From assembly GCA_001414345.1 (NCBI GenBank), contig LLCB01000032.1, positions 1-64,000 on the forward strand: a stretch of DNA of 64,000 nt, written 5' to 3'. Positions 48,821 through 62,563 of this stretch are shown here, piece by piece (positions within the stretch are counted from its first letter, which is position 1; every line of letters begins with the position of its first letter). The stretch is from Hymenoscyphus infarciens (taxonomy: Eukaryota > Ascomycota > Leotiomycetes > Helotiales > Helotiaceae). Position numbers and translations under genes: made by a program. Below the pieces are notes generated by a model. The model did not search any database, was not told the origin of the DNA, and was given only the letters and a program-made list of their open reading frames with translations.

Positions 48821-50139
48821 GAATGTTGGTAGTGCTCCGGGGTTTTGTAGGAAGCATAAAAAAAGGGTTGCGGGGGAAGGAATCAGGTCAAGGTAGTTAG
48901 GGATACTGCTGAGCTACGCCCTAGAAGACTCAAAGCCGTAAAGTGGCTTTATTTGGAGCCTCAACTGAATCCTTTTTGGGGGGTTCCAACCACTTTCAGC
49001 TGGGGGCTGTTGCTTTTGCAGCTTAAGCGAAACCTAACCTACCAGGAGCCTATCTTGAACTAGCCCCCACAAAACTTGTTGAGGTTGAATAAATTCTAAA
49101 TAGACCAGCGTGGTCATTAGATATCTTGTCTATCTCTTTGTAAGAACACATAATAAACTGAATTGAATAATAGTTTACGAAATGTCAAAACTCTTATGAA
49201 TCTCAAATTTCTGAAAGATATTTTATAAAGATCAATAATATAACAACCCTCTAATTATCCTTCCATATTCCTTAATATCCTGAATACTTTCCAAAAATCA
49301 AAAACAAAAGATGAACTTCGGAAGGGTACTAATATAGTGAATGTATCTATTTATTTTACGTTCCTTGTAACTCCTTTTATTCTTTTCAATTCTCTCATCC
49401 CCATGAAGTATAATAAATGAACAAATTAGTTTACAAGAAATAAACATTCCAACGTGAAGTGTACAAACAAAAAATTACTTTTGGGGGTTTTTTAGCTACT
49501 GCTGTCAGTAATAAACCAATCCAACAGAATTCTACTAGTACTGTCGTTTCTACAACATAATTTAGTTGTCATTTCCATACATACCGCCAATCTCGTTCTC
49601 ACTATTAATACATCCCCACTAAAGAGAACAGATTTCATAATCGACAACATCAGATAAATTTTTCTCTTACGAGAATCACAGCAGCAAACAAACAAAGTGT
49701 GCTTCGTAGATAGCACCCAAGAACACGAAGACGACAATTTGCATCGTTTTGCAAGGAGGGGAGGAGGGAAGGGGACAGATTGTCGCATATATAAAAAGGG
49801 TGAGATGTACAGTGCTAATAAACGTTGAGATTTCAAAAAAAAAAAGAATTATGGTTTGAATGCACGGCATGTAAACGAGGTTGTCTTGATTCAATTCTTT
49901 CGTATCTACCTAACTACCTATGTAAAGGGGATTGAGTGTTCCTCGGCGGTCCCTGAATATCCATCCCATCGATCTCCTGGCCAACAAATCTTCGCTGAGC
50001 TCCATTTCCATGCATACATCCAGAAAAAGGAAAAAAAGTATCATAACCTTCATCTCTCCAGGATTCCTCCCAATATCCATCATACCCAGTAACACTTCCC
50101 AATGTAGTCCCCGAATTCTTTCTTCCCACAAAACCCCCC
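48821..50139. other. Intergenic region, MOG1 downstream
   Basis: AT-rich left half. Short frames around 49492-50090 show no conservation I can recognise. The right end is the MOG1 3' region. Confidence 0.5.
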
Positions 50140-50860
50140 TCAGACCTCCGAAAAAAGACCCCAGTCCTTAATCTTAAAAGTCTCCCAAATCTTCGCCGCA
50201 ATCTCAACACTACTCTCAATCAACTTCCCTTGTTTGCCCATCTGCATATCAATCTCCTCCTCCGTATACTCCCCCTTAATATGCGGAACATTGATGGTAA
50301 CAAGAATATCCGTGCTTTCCTTTTCCAATCTGATCAGTGTAAGGACGATAGCTGTGAAATCAGGACTCTTAGAGCCTGGTTGAGGAGGTGGTGTTTGTGT
50401 AGCGATTAAGGTGTAAGATGGTGTTCCTTCACTTTTTGAGATGCGGTGGTTAGCACGTGATGAATATGAGGAGGGGAAGGGTGGCATGATACGTACGGAA
50501 GTTTGGAGAATACGGTGTCGGAGGTATTCCAGACTTTAACGGTATCGATTTCGGAATCGACGATATCCTCAAGATGGGTTGTCAAGGCTGCGCCGTCGAC
50601 GGCTGGGCCAGAACCTGGGAGACCGACTCGTTCGGTGATGTCGAAGATGATGCTTGTGAAGCCATCTTTGTCGAGATAGACTTCTTGATGATCGGGGACT
50701 TGTCGGATGGTACTGGGCTTATTGTTAGTATGTGGCAATGAGATATGGAGATATGTAGATATGTAGATAGGGGCTGGACTTACCTGACGTCGGCGAAGTT
50801 GGAGGGGAGGTCCACGATAAGAGCCCCGCCAAAGAGGGGTGTGCTGCGGAAGCTGGACAT
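50140..50860 (-). CDS. MOG1: Mog1, Ran-GTPase nucleotide release factor
   Basis: Predicted 194-aa protein from three exons: 50860-50784, 50712-50497 and 50431-50140. It starts MSSFRSTPLFGGALIVDLPS. Next come IRQVPDHQEVYLDKDG and FTSIIFDITERV, the hallmark Mog1 block, then FTAIVLTLIRLEKESTDILV and a C-terminal helix. Its length is like yeast (about 218) and human (about 186) Mog1. Mog1 binds Ran/Gsp1, releases nucleotide and supports nuclear protein import. The introns are 71 and 65 nt; the second is anchored by CTAACC and AAAAAG. The next gene to the right is divergent across about 1.1 kb. Confidence 0.94.
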
Positions 50861-51970
50861 TTTCGATATCTCACGAGAGTGTGAACTTTTTGATGTGGTT
50901 GAATTTGTTTTGAAAGAATGGAGATGATGTTTTTCTGTGCACTCTTCTACAGCCTTTTGTACTTGGGCGATGATTCAGGGCAGAGCTGTTATTCACAAAC
51001 TTTTCTTGATGCCTAACTTTTCTGAGGCAACCGGATTTGCTGAAACGTTTAGGAGTCGAGATACTTCAAAATGAGTCAACGGGAGAAGAATTGTAGGTAT
51101 AAAAATCAACGCCTGAAATGATATGTTCAAAGCAGCGAGGAAAGAAGGTTGGCAGATAAGTGCCAAGTTTCCGTAGCCTTGCCGAGTATGAGGTGACAGT
51201 GGAGTTGAGCAGCCATTTCACCTTCTCGCTTGTAGAGTAAAAAGTTGAGCAATAGATCATCATCATCGGATCAAAACGCTGTGAAAAAAATAAAAAAAGC
51301 AAAAAGAAGAGTTTTCTGATAGCAGAAGTTTGGTTACAAAGATTGAATGAATGGAGTATAATGGGCATGAACCACGGTCATCTCTGGTAAAAGGCAAGAA
51401 ATGAATTCTGAGCTAGTTTGTCCCACTCCAGTCCTAGAAAAGTGCTATTAGTGGTTATGAAGACTAGCAGCTGGGTCCCACTTTACTTATCCCGAGGTCC
51501 ACAAATTCCCCCCGTTTGAGATGCGACCTACACATTGCTTGCGAGGTCCGACTTTGTAATTGTATCTTGATTTATAATTCTGCGTTGATTGCTAAGTGAG
51601 GGGATTGGTCATCGGATTGCAGTTTGTTTACAATCTGGGAGTTTCCATTGTAAGCTCGACTCTAAGAAGTAGGTTAGGGCCACGATGACTTTTCCTTTGC
51701 ACCGTGGGAACTCGAAGGCCAAATTTATAGAATTTGAACAAGTGGTAGAGGGATAATTAGAAAACAAAACATACTAGTGCCGGGAATATTTTTGAAAGAA
51801 TCTAATTTTCTGATCAGATCAGATCGTCGTGAAATAACCAAAACCCATCATCATCCCGCTCGTCGCAGCAAGCTCTCCACAAAAACACAACCCCGCGTTC
51901 CCAAAGCTCCCATCAACAACAACCTCACACCACCAAACTTTCTCGCCCAAAACCACAAACAAAATCCACA
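50861..51970. other. Divergent intergenic region MOG1-HNT1
   Basis: It should contain both promoters. A minus-strand frame (51368-51066) shows no family match. No clear regulatory motif seen. Confidence 0.5.
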
Positions 51971-52948
51971 ATGTCTTCAGCAGCAGCCTGCATATTCTGC
52001 AAAATAGTCAAAGGTACTCTTCCTCTTTTTCCCATTCCCATCCTCTTATTTTCCTTCCCTTCGCCCTGCGAGTTCCCCGCGAGGTGCCACCAACAGCCAT
52101 ACAAAGAACTTTGAAGCTAATGCTCAAACCAACCAGGCGACATTCCCTCCTTCAAACTCTTCGAATCCGATAAAGTCCTTGCGTTCTTGGATATCAATCC
52201 GCTTTCGAGAGGACATGCTGTATGTTACCCTCCTTCCACCTCCAATGCCCAAGGGAGACGACAAAGATGAGAATGGTTGGATGGGGATGATAGCTAACAA
52301 ATATGTACATAATAGTTAGTAATCCCCAAATACCACGGCGAGAAATTAATCGATATCCCTGATGATCAATTATCCGAGATCTTGGTTCGTTGCCCTTCCG
52401 ACCTTGACCTCTCCCACGCCTCCCTCTTCCACAGCTAGTCCTTCTTTTGTGCAATTGGCGGAACACTTGGAACCTCGAATGTTACAGGATAGGAAGGATA
52501 GAAGGGGTACAATTGCTGACAAAAATATGGCTATACAGCCAGTAGTAAAACAGCTAGTCAAAGCAACCGGCGCAGAAAACTACAACGTCCTACAGAACAA
52601 CGGTCGTATCGCCCATCAGGAGGTTGACCATGTATGTTTTCCCCCTCCATCCCCCCATACCCCTCTTCCTCAAGAGTTGTAGAATAATACTAATCCAATT
52701 CTTCATAGGTTCACTTCCATATGGTACGTCCTCATCATCCCCTCCTAACAATGCCATATCCCCAATCTACAACCTATGACGAAATATAAAGATACAACAC
52801 ATAACTTTCGAAGAGGATAAGCTAACGCCCGACCTCACAGATCCCAAAACCAAACGAAGCAGAAGGAATGTCCATCGGCTGGCCGCAACAAAAAACCGAC
52901 ATGGAAGGATTGAAAGCTCTGTTGGCAGATATCAAGTCCAAAATGTAA
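51971..52948 (+). CDS. HNT1: HIT-family nucleotide hydrolase (Hnt1/HINT type)
   Basis: Predicted 136-aa protein from six exons: 51971-52013, 52137-52219, 52316-52384, 52539-52631, 52709-52723 and 52841-52948. The sequence begins MSSAAACIFCKIVKGDIPSF. FLDINPLSRGHALVIPKYH and ENYNVLQNNGRIAHQEVDH follow. The histidine triad is DHVHFHMIPKP, with the last catalytic histidines encoded by a 15-nt micro-exon (VHFHM). CxxC at the N-terminus is typical of HINT. Such enzymes hydrolyse adenosine 5'-phosphoramidates. All phases close. The 153-nt third intron has a good branch site (TTGCTGAC) and no readable hidden exon. Confidence 0.93.
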
Positions 52949-54316
52949 TTGTAGTCAGAAAATACCCATACCCACCACAGAACAGATCAATTAAGCAAAT
53001 ACCCGCAACCAACACAGAAAAGTAAGCAAGAACGTGCCAGGAGTCGTAAATCAAGGTTGCCAATGGACTGCGGATTTCATTGGAGCTGTACAGGTCTTCG
53101 ATGCCGCTCTCGCTTGCGGGACCGCTGTGGGATGGTTCGATTGTTACACCGAAGTCTGGTCGCACGTGACTATCTGAAGTTATTCCAGAATTGGATCCCT
53201 TATCATTTCGCTGTTCTTGAAGTATATAAGTAATTTTTATCTGATAAAATTCAAAATATCAAGCCGATGGTAAACCCCGACGCCTCAACAAAACCCCTTA
53301 AGCTTAAGAGTTTCCCCTTCGAAGCGTCAATCGCGTTGTCTTCATAAACCAAGACGCTACGGTTGGCAGCGACGGCAAAACCCTCCCTAAACGGCCTCAA
53401 GGCTTTACTCGCTCACTTACCCAGTTCCTTTGACCTATGATCTGAAAGTTTGCAGTTCGTCGTCGACCTTTTAGTTGTTGTCAATTATTCCTTTACTGTC
53501 AATACAAAAGATACTTTTGCACTCATAGCATGGGGCTTGGGTGTTTCTTCCTTCTGTATGCGTTCTGGATTGTGCTCGTCTTTCGTGTCCCTTTCCGGGA
53601 CTCTCGGGCATGACAATTTGCTCTTCAGCATTCTCTGGCATCGACCTGTTACATTTCAAAAAGGAAACAAAAAAAAAAAAAAAAGCTATGTTGATTTACC
53701 GGGCATAATACATAGTTCTTCATTTGCAAACTACCCTAAGTAAGTATGTAAGCACTTTCTACTTTGATTATGCAACCCATACGCTCTACCTACCACAACG
53801 ACCAAAGTAAGAACTGAAAACCCCATGCCCATAATCAACACAAAAACCAAGCAAGAAGCTCGTAATCGTAGATCAATTCTCTGTTATGTGACAGGCAATT
53901 CTTCATTTTCAATTGCCAAATTCATCTACTTCGCACTATGCAACCTATACGCTATCTATTGCTCTATAACCTTACTTGTACTGTATCATACACGAAGCAA
54001 TTGAAAATCAATCAAAACGCAGTTCAAACAAATAATAAGTAGATATTTTTGAAGCGGTGGAATTTTTCGACTACCCTCTGTACTTTCTTACTTCGCTTTG
54101 GGGCAAACCCAATCCATGCGCTCCCTCATCTCTTGTTTACCCTAACAACCAAAGCAACAAGGAGGAATTAAAAAAGCCCATGCTTTAAACCAGCGATCAA
54201 CCATCTTCTCTATCCAAGAATGCTACCAATCAAGTAACCACAACGCCCCAACCACCAAACATCTATTTCTCGATGCATATTATTATGATACAACCCCCAT
54301 TTTTCACAATCCCACC
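52949..54316. other. Intergenic, no gene recognised
   Basis: Contains an A16 run at 53669-53684. Phrases such as CTACCCTAAGTAAG and GCAACCCATACGCTCTACC recur in altered form at about 53730, 53940 and 54070, suggesting a diverged duplication. No conserved frame. Confidence 0.45.
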
Positions 54317-56352
<2,036 letters not shown>

Positions 56353-56864
56353 GGACGTTTCGTGGGAGGTCTTGTGAGAGGGTCAAGTACCTGACTACGA
56401 GGGACTCCACCGAGAAGGAGGAGAAGTGGCTGAGGTGGGGGAAAGAGTTGCGAACGTAATGCGCCAATGGTACAGAACGAGGCCCAATCCAATTTGATGC
56501 TTGGGAATAGGGAGACACGGGAGCACAAGACGAGGTCGAATACGACGTCTGTAAGTGAAGGACCGCGAAGTGACTTTTGAGAAGGCGAAGAACAAGTCCA
56601 TTTCCGAACGAGCCGCTGTGCCTCTCTTGGAATTTTCATAAAAGCGTCATCAACACAAACAACTGCATAAAGTAAACCATCTTTGCATTATGTCAAGGCG
56701 GGGGAGCGAAAGCCTAAATCTCCGATAAACAACCCGATCTAATTCGGCCCGCTCGCGACACAAAACACCGCGTCTTCTGGTATCTATTGATATCGCAGCA
56801 ACCTCGCGCTGCTCGCCATTGACTCTCTCTGTCAAAGTTCTTCTCCTTCAACGATCCCCTCAAA

Positions 56865-57664
56865 ATGTCCTCCACCACCCCCCAAGCAACCAGCAGCATC
56901 AAACGCTCCACCTCCGCCAGCCGCCGACCCCTCTCCCGTCCAACAACCCCTCTACGACCCTCGTCACGTTCCTCCTTGCGCGAATCCGGTCGAAATAGTG
57001 CTGGTGGGGGAATCTCCGATGCGCCCATAGAAGCATTTGAGCCTGCCTTTGCAGAGTTATCGGATTCCATGGCGGATTTGGAGGCCAATTTTATGCATTT
57101 GCAGTTGATGCATGAGAGTCTAGCGAGGTTTAGTGAGAACTTTGCTAGTTTTTTGTATGGGTTGAATATGAATGCTTTTTGTGTCGATTTTCCCGAGGTA
57201 TGTTGGATACAGTAAGAGGTTGTTTATGGATTTAGCTGATCTGTGACAGGCGCCTATTCCGGATTCTTTTAAAAGGGCGAGAGAGCAGGAGGTTGATTTG
57301 GGTAGGACTTGGTATAATGTCATTTTGGAACAGCGCTGATTATATCACAGGACGCTCTACAAATTCAGAGAGATTCCGCGGAGAGATCGATGGAGAAACA
57401 ACATTCATGTGTGCCCTGAATTTCTTTTATTTCGAAGTTCCCCATACTAATGTTTGCAGGACCACCGACACATCTTTCGTCGAAAATCCACCCACATCCT
57501 CCAAAGCCACCCCGAGATTCTCAACTCCAGCCCCAGCATCACGAGTAGCAAGTGGAGGTCGTGGTGGCATTCCTTCTGCTCGAGGTGGCACTGCACGAGG
57601 AGGGGTTCGAGGGACTCGGGGAAGCGGTCTAGCCAGAGCTGCGAAAGGTCGTACTGTGAGATAG
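56865..57664 (+). CDS. DAM1: DASH complex subunit Dam1
   Basis: Predicted 215-aa protein from four exons: 56865-57197, 57250-57301, 57351-57408 and 57460-57664. The N-terminus is Ser/Arg/Pro-rich. The conserved core is FAELSDSMADLEANFMHLQL, MHESLARFSENFASFLYGL and MNAFCVDFPE, then APIPDSFKRAREQE. Joining exons 3 and 4 gives TTFMTTDTSFVENPP, a conserved phrase that supports the small third exon. The tail is Gly/Arg-rich. Dam1 is in the DASH ring that couples kinetochores to microtubules and is an Aurora B target in yeast. It is convergent with BUD20; the coding regions are 97 bp apart. Confidence 0.95.
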
Positions 57665-57761
57665 ATAGCGAAATATACCCCAATTGTGACTTTCCGGCAG
57701 CCATTTACACCAGGCCCATCATGGTAGTCTCTTGAATCGGATTTTGTGTGATGTGACAACC

Positions 57762-58309
57762 TCAAGTCGCCTGTTCCTCGCCCACGAAGCCCGAGTCCTC
57801 CATCTCTACTTCCATATCGTGGGTCTTTTCTCTGGCTGCCTGTCGAGGACCGTTGTCGATTCGCATACCAATTGCAGCTTCAGCCTCTGCTTGTGTATAT
57901 GCGCCCTCTTTCAAAAGCTTCAATCTGAATATGTAATTAGCTTCCGAATACTTCTTGGCGATGGTAGGCATATCTACCTTCTCTTGTGTGTGCTTCCCTT
58001 TCGATGACCAACAAGACTATGCTCGCTCTCAAACCATTTCGCACACTCCACACAATAGAACTCTCCCAAACCAGGAAGATCCTCAGCAGCCTTACTGCTC
58101 TTATGTTGTTCTAAATGTTTTGGGTCCCGTATATCGGCTTCGACTTGATCGACGTCTCTACATATAATTGTTAGCGATACGTTGATGAGGTGGGATGAAA
58201 TGGCGGGGCATAATTATCCATGCGCCGCACTTGAAGAAAAAAAAAAGGTAGCTAAATACCTCAAACGTCTTCTCGTCTTGGTGCGCGTGGTCTTCTGAGG
58301 GATTCCCAT
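57762..58309 (-). CDS. BUD20: Bud20-type C2H2 zinc-finger ribosome export factor
   Basis: Predicted 130-aa protein from three exons: 58309-58260, 58157-57978 and 57924-57762. It opens MGIPQKTTRTKTRRRLRDVD, the basic start of Bud20/ZNF593 proteins. DPKHLEQHKSSKAAEDLPGL follows, then a U1-type C2H2 finger (C52, C55, H68, H74 in YCVECAKWFESEHSLVGH). After it come HKRRLKLLKEG and YTQAEAEAAIG. Bud20 rides pre-60S particles and helps nuclear export. The introns are 102 and 53 nt. The open frame near 57971 alone would miss the finger, so the spliced model is preferred. Confidence 0.94.
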
Positions 58310-58849
58310 GACTGATGGTATATGCAAGATGTAACTGTAGATGTTGAAGGTGCAGATACCAAATTGCGATTACGGATTGTCTGGATTTCGGTGTTCCCCA
58401 GAAAGAAGTTTCTTTCGCGCCGGTAAAACTTTGGTGCACGAGTACGGAGTAGCTCCGAGGCTGGACGGAAGGAGGAAGGCTCCAGCTGTGGAGGTGACCC
58501 GCAACGAGTCAAGGGTGTTTAGAAAAGTCCGATGTTGATTCGTGTCGATTAGACTAATTCTAAGGGTTTTATCTGAATTGCTCAATTGGTGAATTAGATC
58601 TAAAACATGAGGGTATTTAATGCTCTTCAGCTAATTAACCTCTTTCTATTAGTCAACCCCACGTAACCGCAAAAGAGGCTCTGGTGCGCAGGTGACACAT
58701 TTGACGCAATGGAGCCTCAGAATCACAAGGAATTGACCCTTGGACCTAAACAAGAGATTCACCTGCAACCTTCAATCGGAGACTCCAACTCCGCCCAAAA
58801 TTAAATCACGAGAAAAACTTCATTGCGGTCTGCAGGTAAAAAAAAGGTC

Positions 58850-58990
58850 CGTTGATTGGCCGACTCCCTCGGACCCACCCTACCGTCTCCACCTCAAAAT
58901 CCGATGTCGCTTTTTTCCAGCCCCGGTCGGCCGTTCTTGCCTGACCTCCATGCTTTCGCCCATTGAAATCCGCGCCTCCTGATTGGCTCT
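58850..58990. promoter_or_regulatory. Two inverted CCAAT boxes upstream of ACO1
   Basis: The octamer TGATTGGC (complement GCCAATCA) occurs at 58853-58860 and 58980-58987, about 350 and 220 bp before the ACO1 start. In other ascomycetes the CCAAT-binding complex with HapX controls aconitase and other iron-dependent genes. Binding here is inferred only from the motif. Confidence 0.45.
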
Positions 58991-59110
58991 CGGCCCGGTG
59001 ATAACGCTTGGTGACGGCAGCGGCCACCTTCTCAAGCGTGGCGTGGTTAAGCTCCAGCTGTTCCCAGGTTTAGCTCGGCAACTCAAGGTTCTCTTGCCAA
59101 CCTAAAACCT

Positions 59111-59157
59111 CCACTTTCTTCTTCCTTTCCTTTCCTCCTCCTCCTCCTCCTCCTCCA
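59111..59157 (+). repeat. Polypyrimidine tract ending in (CTC)n, ACO1 5' region
   Basis: CCACTTTCTTCTTCC is followed by TTTCC repeats and about eight CTC units, 50-95 bp before the ACO1 ATG. Pyrimidine tracts like this often surround transcription starts of strongly expressed fungal genes. Confidence 0.75.
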
Positions 59158-59206
59158 GATTCCTTTCTCGCGATACCCTCAATTAGCATCTCCCCTCTTT
59201 GCAACC

Positions 59207-61834
59207 ATGTTGGCTACGCGACAGGTTTTTGGTATGGCCCAGCGGCGAGCAGTTGCCTCGCTGGGCATTCGTCGTATGGCGACAGTCAGCGACCACCCCC
59301 TCGATAAGAAGGTTAAGCAGAATATCCACGAGGAGGGCAACTTCATCAACTACAAGAAGATGTCCGAGAACCTGGCCATTGTTCGTCAGAGACTAAACAA
59401 CCGCCCTCTCACCTTCGCCGAGAAAATTCTCTACTCCCATCTGGACGACCCTCACGGCCAGGAAATCGAGAGAGGTGTCTCATATCTCAAGCTCCGCCCA
59501 GATCGCGTTGCTTGTCAAGATGCTACCGCCCAGATGGCCATTCTCCAATTCATGTCCGCCGGCATGCCTTCGGTGGCCAACCCTACCACTGTCCACTGTG
59601 ATCATTTGATTGAGGCACAAGTTGGAGGTGTGAAGGATCTTACCCGCGCTATCGACATCAACAAAGAGGTTTACGACTTCCTTTCCACATCTTGCGCAAA
59701 ATACAACATTGGTTTCTGGAGACCCGGCTCCGGCATCATCCACCAAATTTTACTCGAAAACTATGCATTCCCAGGTGGTCTGTTGATCGGTACCGACTCG
59801 CATACTCCCAACGCTGGTGGTCTTGGAATGTGCGCTATTGGTGTTGGTGGAGCTGATGCTGTTGATGTGATGGCCAACCTTCCTTGGGAGCTGAAGGCAC
59901 CAAAGGTTATTGGTATTAAGCTTACCGGAGAAATGTCTGGCTGGACTACACCAAAGGGTACGTGGCTAACTCGCTCTAACCGATTGAAAAAATAGCTGCT
60001 AATTTTCTCTAGATATCATTCTCAAGGTTGCTGGCATCTTGACTGTGAAGGGTGGAACCGGAGCTATTGTCGAATACCACGGTCCTGGTACCGAGACTTT
60101 GTCCGCAACTGGAATGGGCACAATCTGCAACATGGGAGGTAAGTCAGCAAAGCAACCTTTTCTCCCGTTATTTCAGGAAGCGTGGAATATTTCTCTCAAT
60201 TGCTTCTCTAAGCTTGGGATAATCGGCTCTTTACCCAATTACCCCTCATTAAGATCTTAGCTATGCCCTGGGTGCTCAACTAACCTTTAAAACAGCCGAA
60301 ATTGGTGCTACCACTTCTCTTTTCCCATTCAACGACCGAATGTACGATTACCTCGCCGCCACCAAACGTAAAGATATCGGGGACTTCTCCCGTGTCTACG
60401 CCAAGGAGCTCAGAGAGGATGAGGGTGCCGAGTATGATCAACTCATTGAGATTAACCTTTCCGAGTTGGAGCCACACATCAACGGCCCTTTCACCCCAGA
60501 TCTTGCCACCCCAATCTCCAAGTTCAGTGAGGCCGTAAAGGCTAACAACTGGCCTGAGGAGTTGAAGGTTGGTTTGATCGGTTCTTGCACAAACTCTTCA
60601 TACGAAGATATGTCTCGAGCCGCCTCAATTGCCCGTGATGCTCTCGACCACGGTATCAAGGCCAAGTCTCTTTTCACCATCACCCCTGGTTCCGAGCAAA
60701 TTCGCGCCACAATCGAGCGTGATGGACAACTTGCTACCCTCGAGGAATTCGGTGGAATGGTTCTTGCCAACGCATGTGGCCCATGTATTGGACAATGGGA
60801 CCGAAAGGATGTCAAGAAGGGAGAGGCCAACTCCATTCTCTCATCCTACAACCGAAACTTTACTGGACGTAACGATGCCAACCCAGCCACCCACTCTTTC
60901 GTCACTTCTCCAGATCTAGTTGTAGCCATGATTATTTCAGGCTCCCTCCACTTCAACCCTCTTACCGACAAGCTAAAGGACAAGGATGGAAACGAGTTCC
61001 TTTTGTCCCCACCGACTGGTGCAGGTCTTCCAGAGCGAGGATACGACCCAGGACAAGATACTTACCAAGCACCACCAGCTAAGCGTGATGCTGTCAGCGT
61101 TGCCGTCTCACCTACCAGTGATCGTCTTCAACTTTTGAAGCCTTTCAAGGCATGGGATGGAAAGGATGCTACCGACCTCCCAATTCTCATCAAGTGCGAC
61201 GGAAAGACCACCACTGATCACATCTCCATGGCCGGTCCTTGGCTCAAGTACCGTGGACACTTGGACAACATCTCCAACAACATGTTGATTGGTGCCAAGA
61301 ACGCTGAGAACGGAGAGGCAAACAAGGTTAGAAACTTCACTACTGGAGAGTATGATGCTGTCCCAGCAACTGCCAGAGATTACAAGAAGAAGGGCATTCC
61401 ATGGGTTGTCATTGGTGACTGGAACTACGGCGAGGGATCCTCAAGAGAACACGCCGCTCTCGAGCCAAGACATCTTGGTGGTCTTGCCATTATCACTCGA
61501 TCATTCGCTCGTATCCACGAGACCAACTTGAAGAAGCAGGGTATGCTTCCTCTTACCTTTTCCGACCCAGCAGATTACGACAGGATCAACCCAGCCGACA
61601 AGGTAAGCTCTTCATACCCCTTTAAAACTTAATATCTACTAAATCAATTAATAGCTTGACCTTCTATGCACCGAACTCGCTGTGGGGAAGCCAATGACCC
61701 TCAGAGTCCACCCCAAGGATGGAAAGACCTTTGATATTAAACTCTCACACACATACAACGCCCCTCAAATTGAATGGTTCAAGAACGGAAGTGCACTTAA
61801 CACCATGGCCAAGGCCAATGCTGCTAAGAAGTAA
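59207..61834 (+). CDS. ACO1: Mitochondrial aconitase
   Basis: Predicted 787-aa protein from four exons: 59207-59957, 60013-60138, 60296-61602 and 61655-61834. [20 protein letters not shown] is a mitochondrial presequence. The [4Fe-4S] ligands are C390 in [11 protein letters not shown] and C453/C456 in [10 protein letters not shown]. Other signatures are [36 protein letters not shown] and [14 protein letters not shown]. The enzyme interconverts citrate and isocitrate in the TCA cycle and, in yeast, also helps maintain mtDNA. Codon use is strongly biased to C-ending codons, a mark of high expression. The length is normal for the family. Confidence 0.98.
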
Positions 61835-62414
61835 AATGGGTTGTTTTGTTGAAGCGGGGAAATGGGACTGGAGTTTGGGGATATAATCCTGCTGTACTTT
61901 ACTCATGCAACGTGAGATATTTCCTTAGTCTGTGCATATTTGATTCTTTATGAGCCTTTCGGTCATTCCAAGAAACCTCTGTAGTGTTATATATGCGACC
62001 ATGAACCTAAGAAACAGGCTTTTTTTAATATGATTATATTTGCATGTGAATGTTTTCCTCTTTTCTTGAAAACAAGCTGTCACTGAGCACTTCACTCTCT
62101 CATAAAGTATTTATCTTAGTGACTATAAGTAGCAAATCAGTGTAGATGGAAAACAGTTATTTCGTAGCCTCGTACTAGAACCTTCAGCCTCGTCCTACCA
62201 GGACTAAGCGAGGCGCGTCTTTCCTCGAAGATGTCATTTCCAACAAGCTGTCTGCCAGCACACGCCGAACCACCATCGCAACATCGGATGACACGGATGC
62301 CAACTGCGGAATCGATGGTAGATTGATTTGGAAACACCACTTTGACGTATACCTCGAAATCTAGCTCGACCGGTCCTTCCGTCAGAGGACAGTTTCTCGT
62401 TCGATTTGTCAGAG
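61835..62414. other. Intergenic region ACO1-RBD2
   Basis: ACO1 3' UTR and RBD2 upstream region. A 204-codon minus-strand frame here looks like chance. Confidence 0.5.
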
Positions 62415-62545
62415 GAAAATTCGTCCAAGGAACAAGTTCCGCAAGACTCACTGTGAGGACTCACTTGCTCGGCACAAGTTCTACGAGGACTCACTTCGGT
62501 CGTCCAAGTTCTGCGGGACTCACCGGGCTTTGCCTCGTTTTCTAA
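62415..62545 (+). repeat. Degenerate AAGTTC...GGACTCACTT repeats before RBD2
   Basis: Four diverged units of about 30-42 nt share CAAGTTCTACGAGGACTCAC-like wording, with CTCACTTCG at 62491-62499 and again near 62550. They end just before the RBD2 ATG, so they probably lie in the 5' UTR or core promoter. Confidence 0.6.
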
Positions 62546-62563
62546 GGACTCACTTCGTTCGCC

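Noticed and set aside
53450..53743. 97-codon plus-strand frame with hydrophobic start
   Set aside because: Includes a poly-Lys run from the A16 homopolymer; no splice partner or homology evident.
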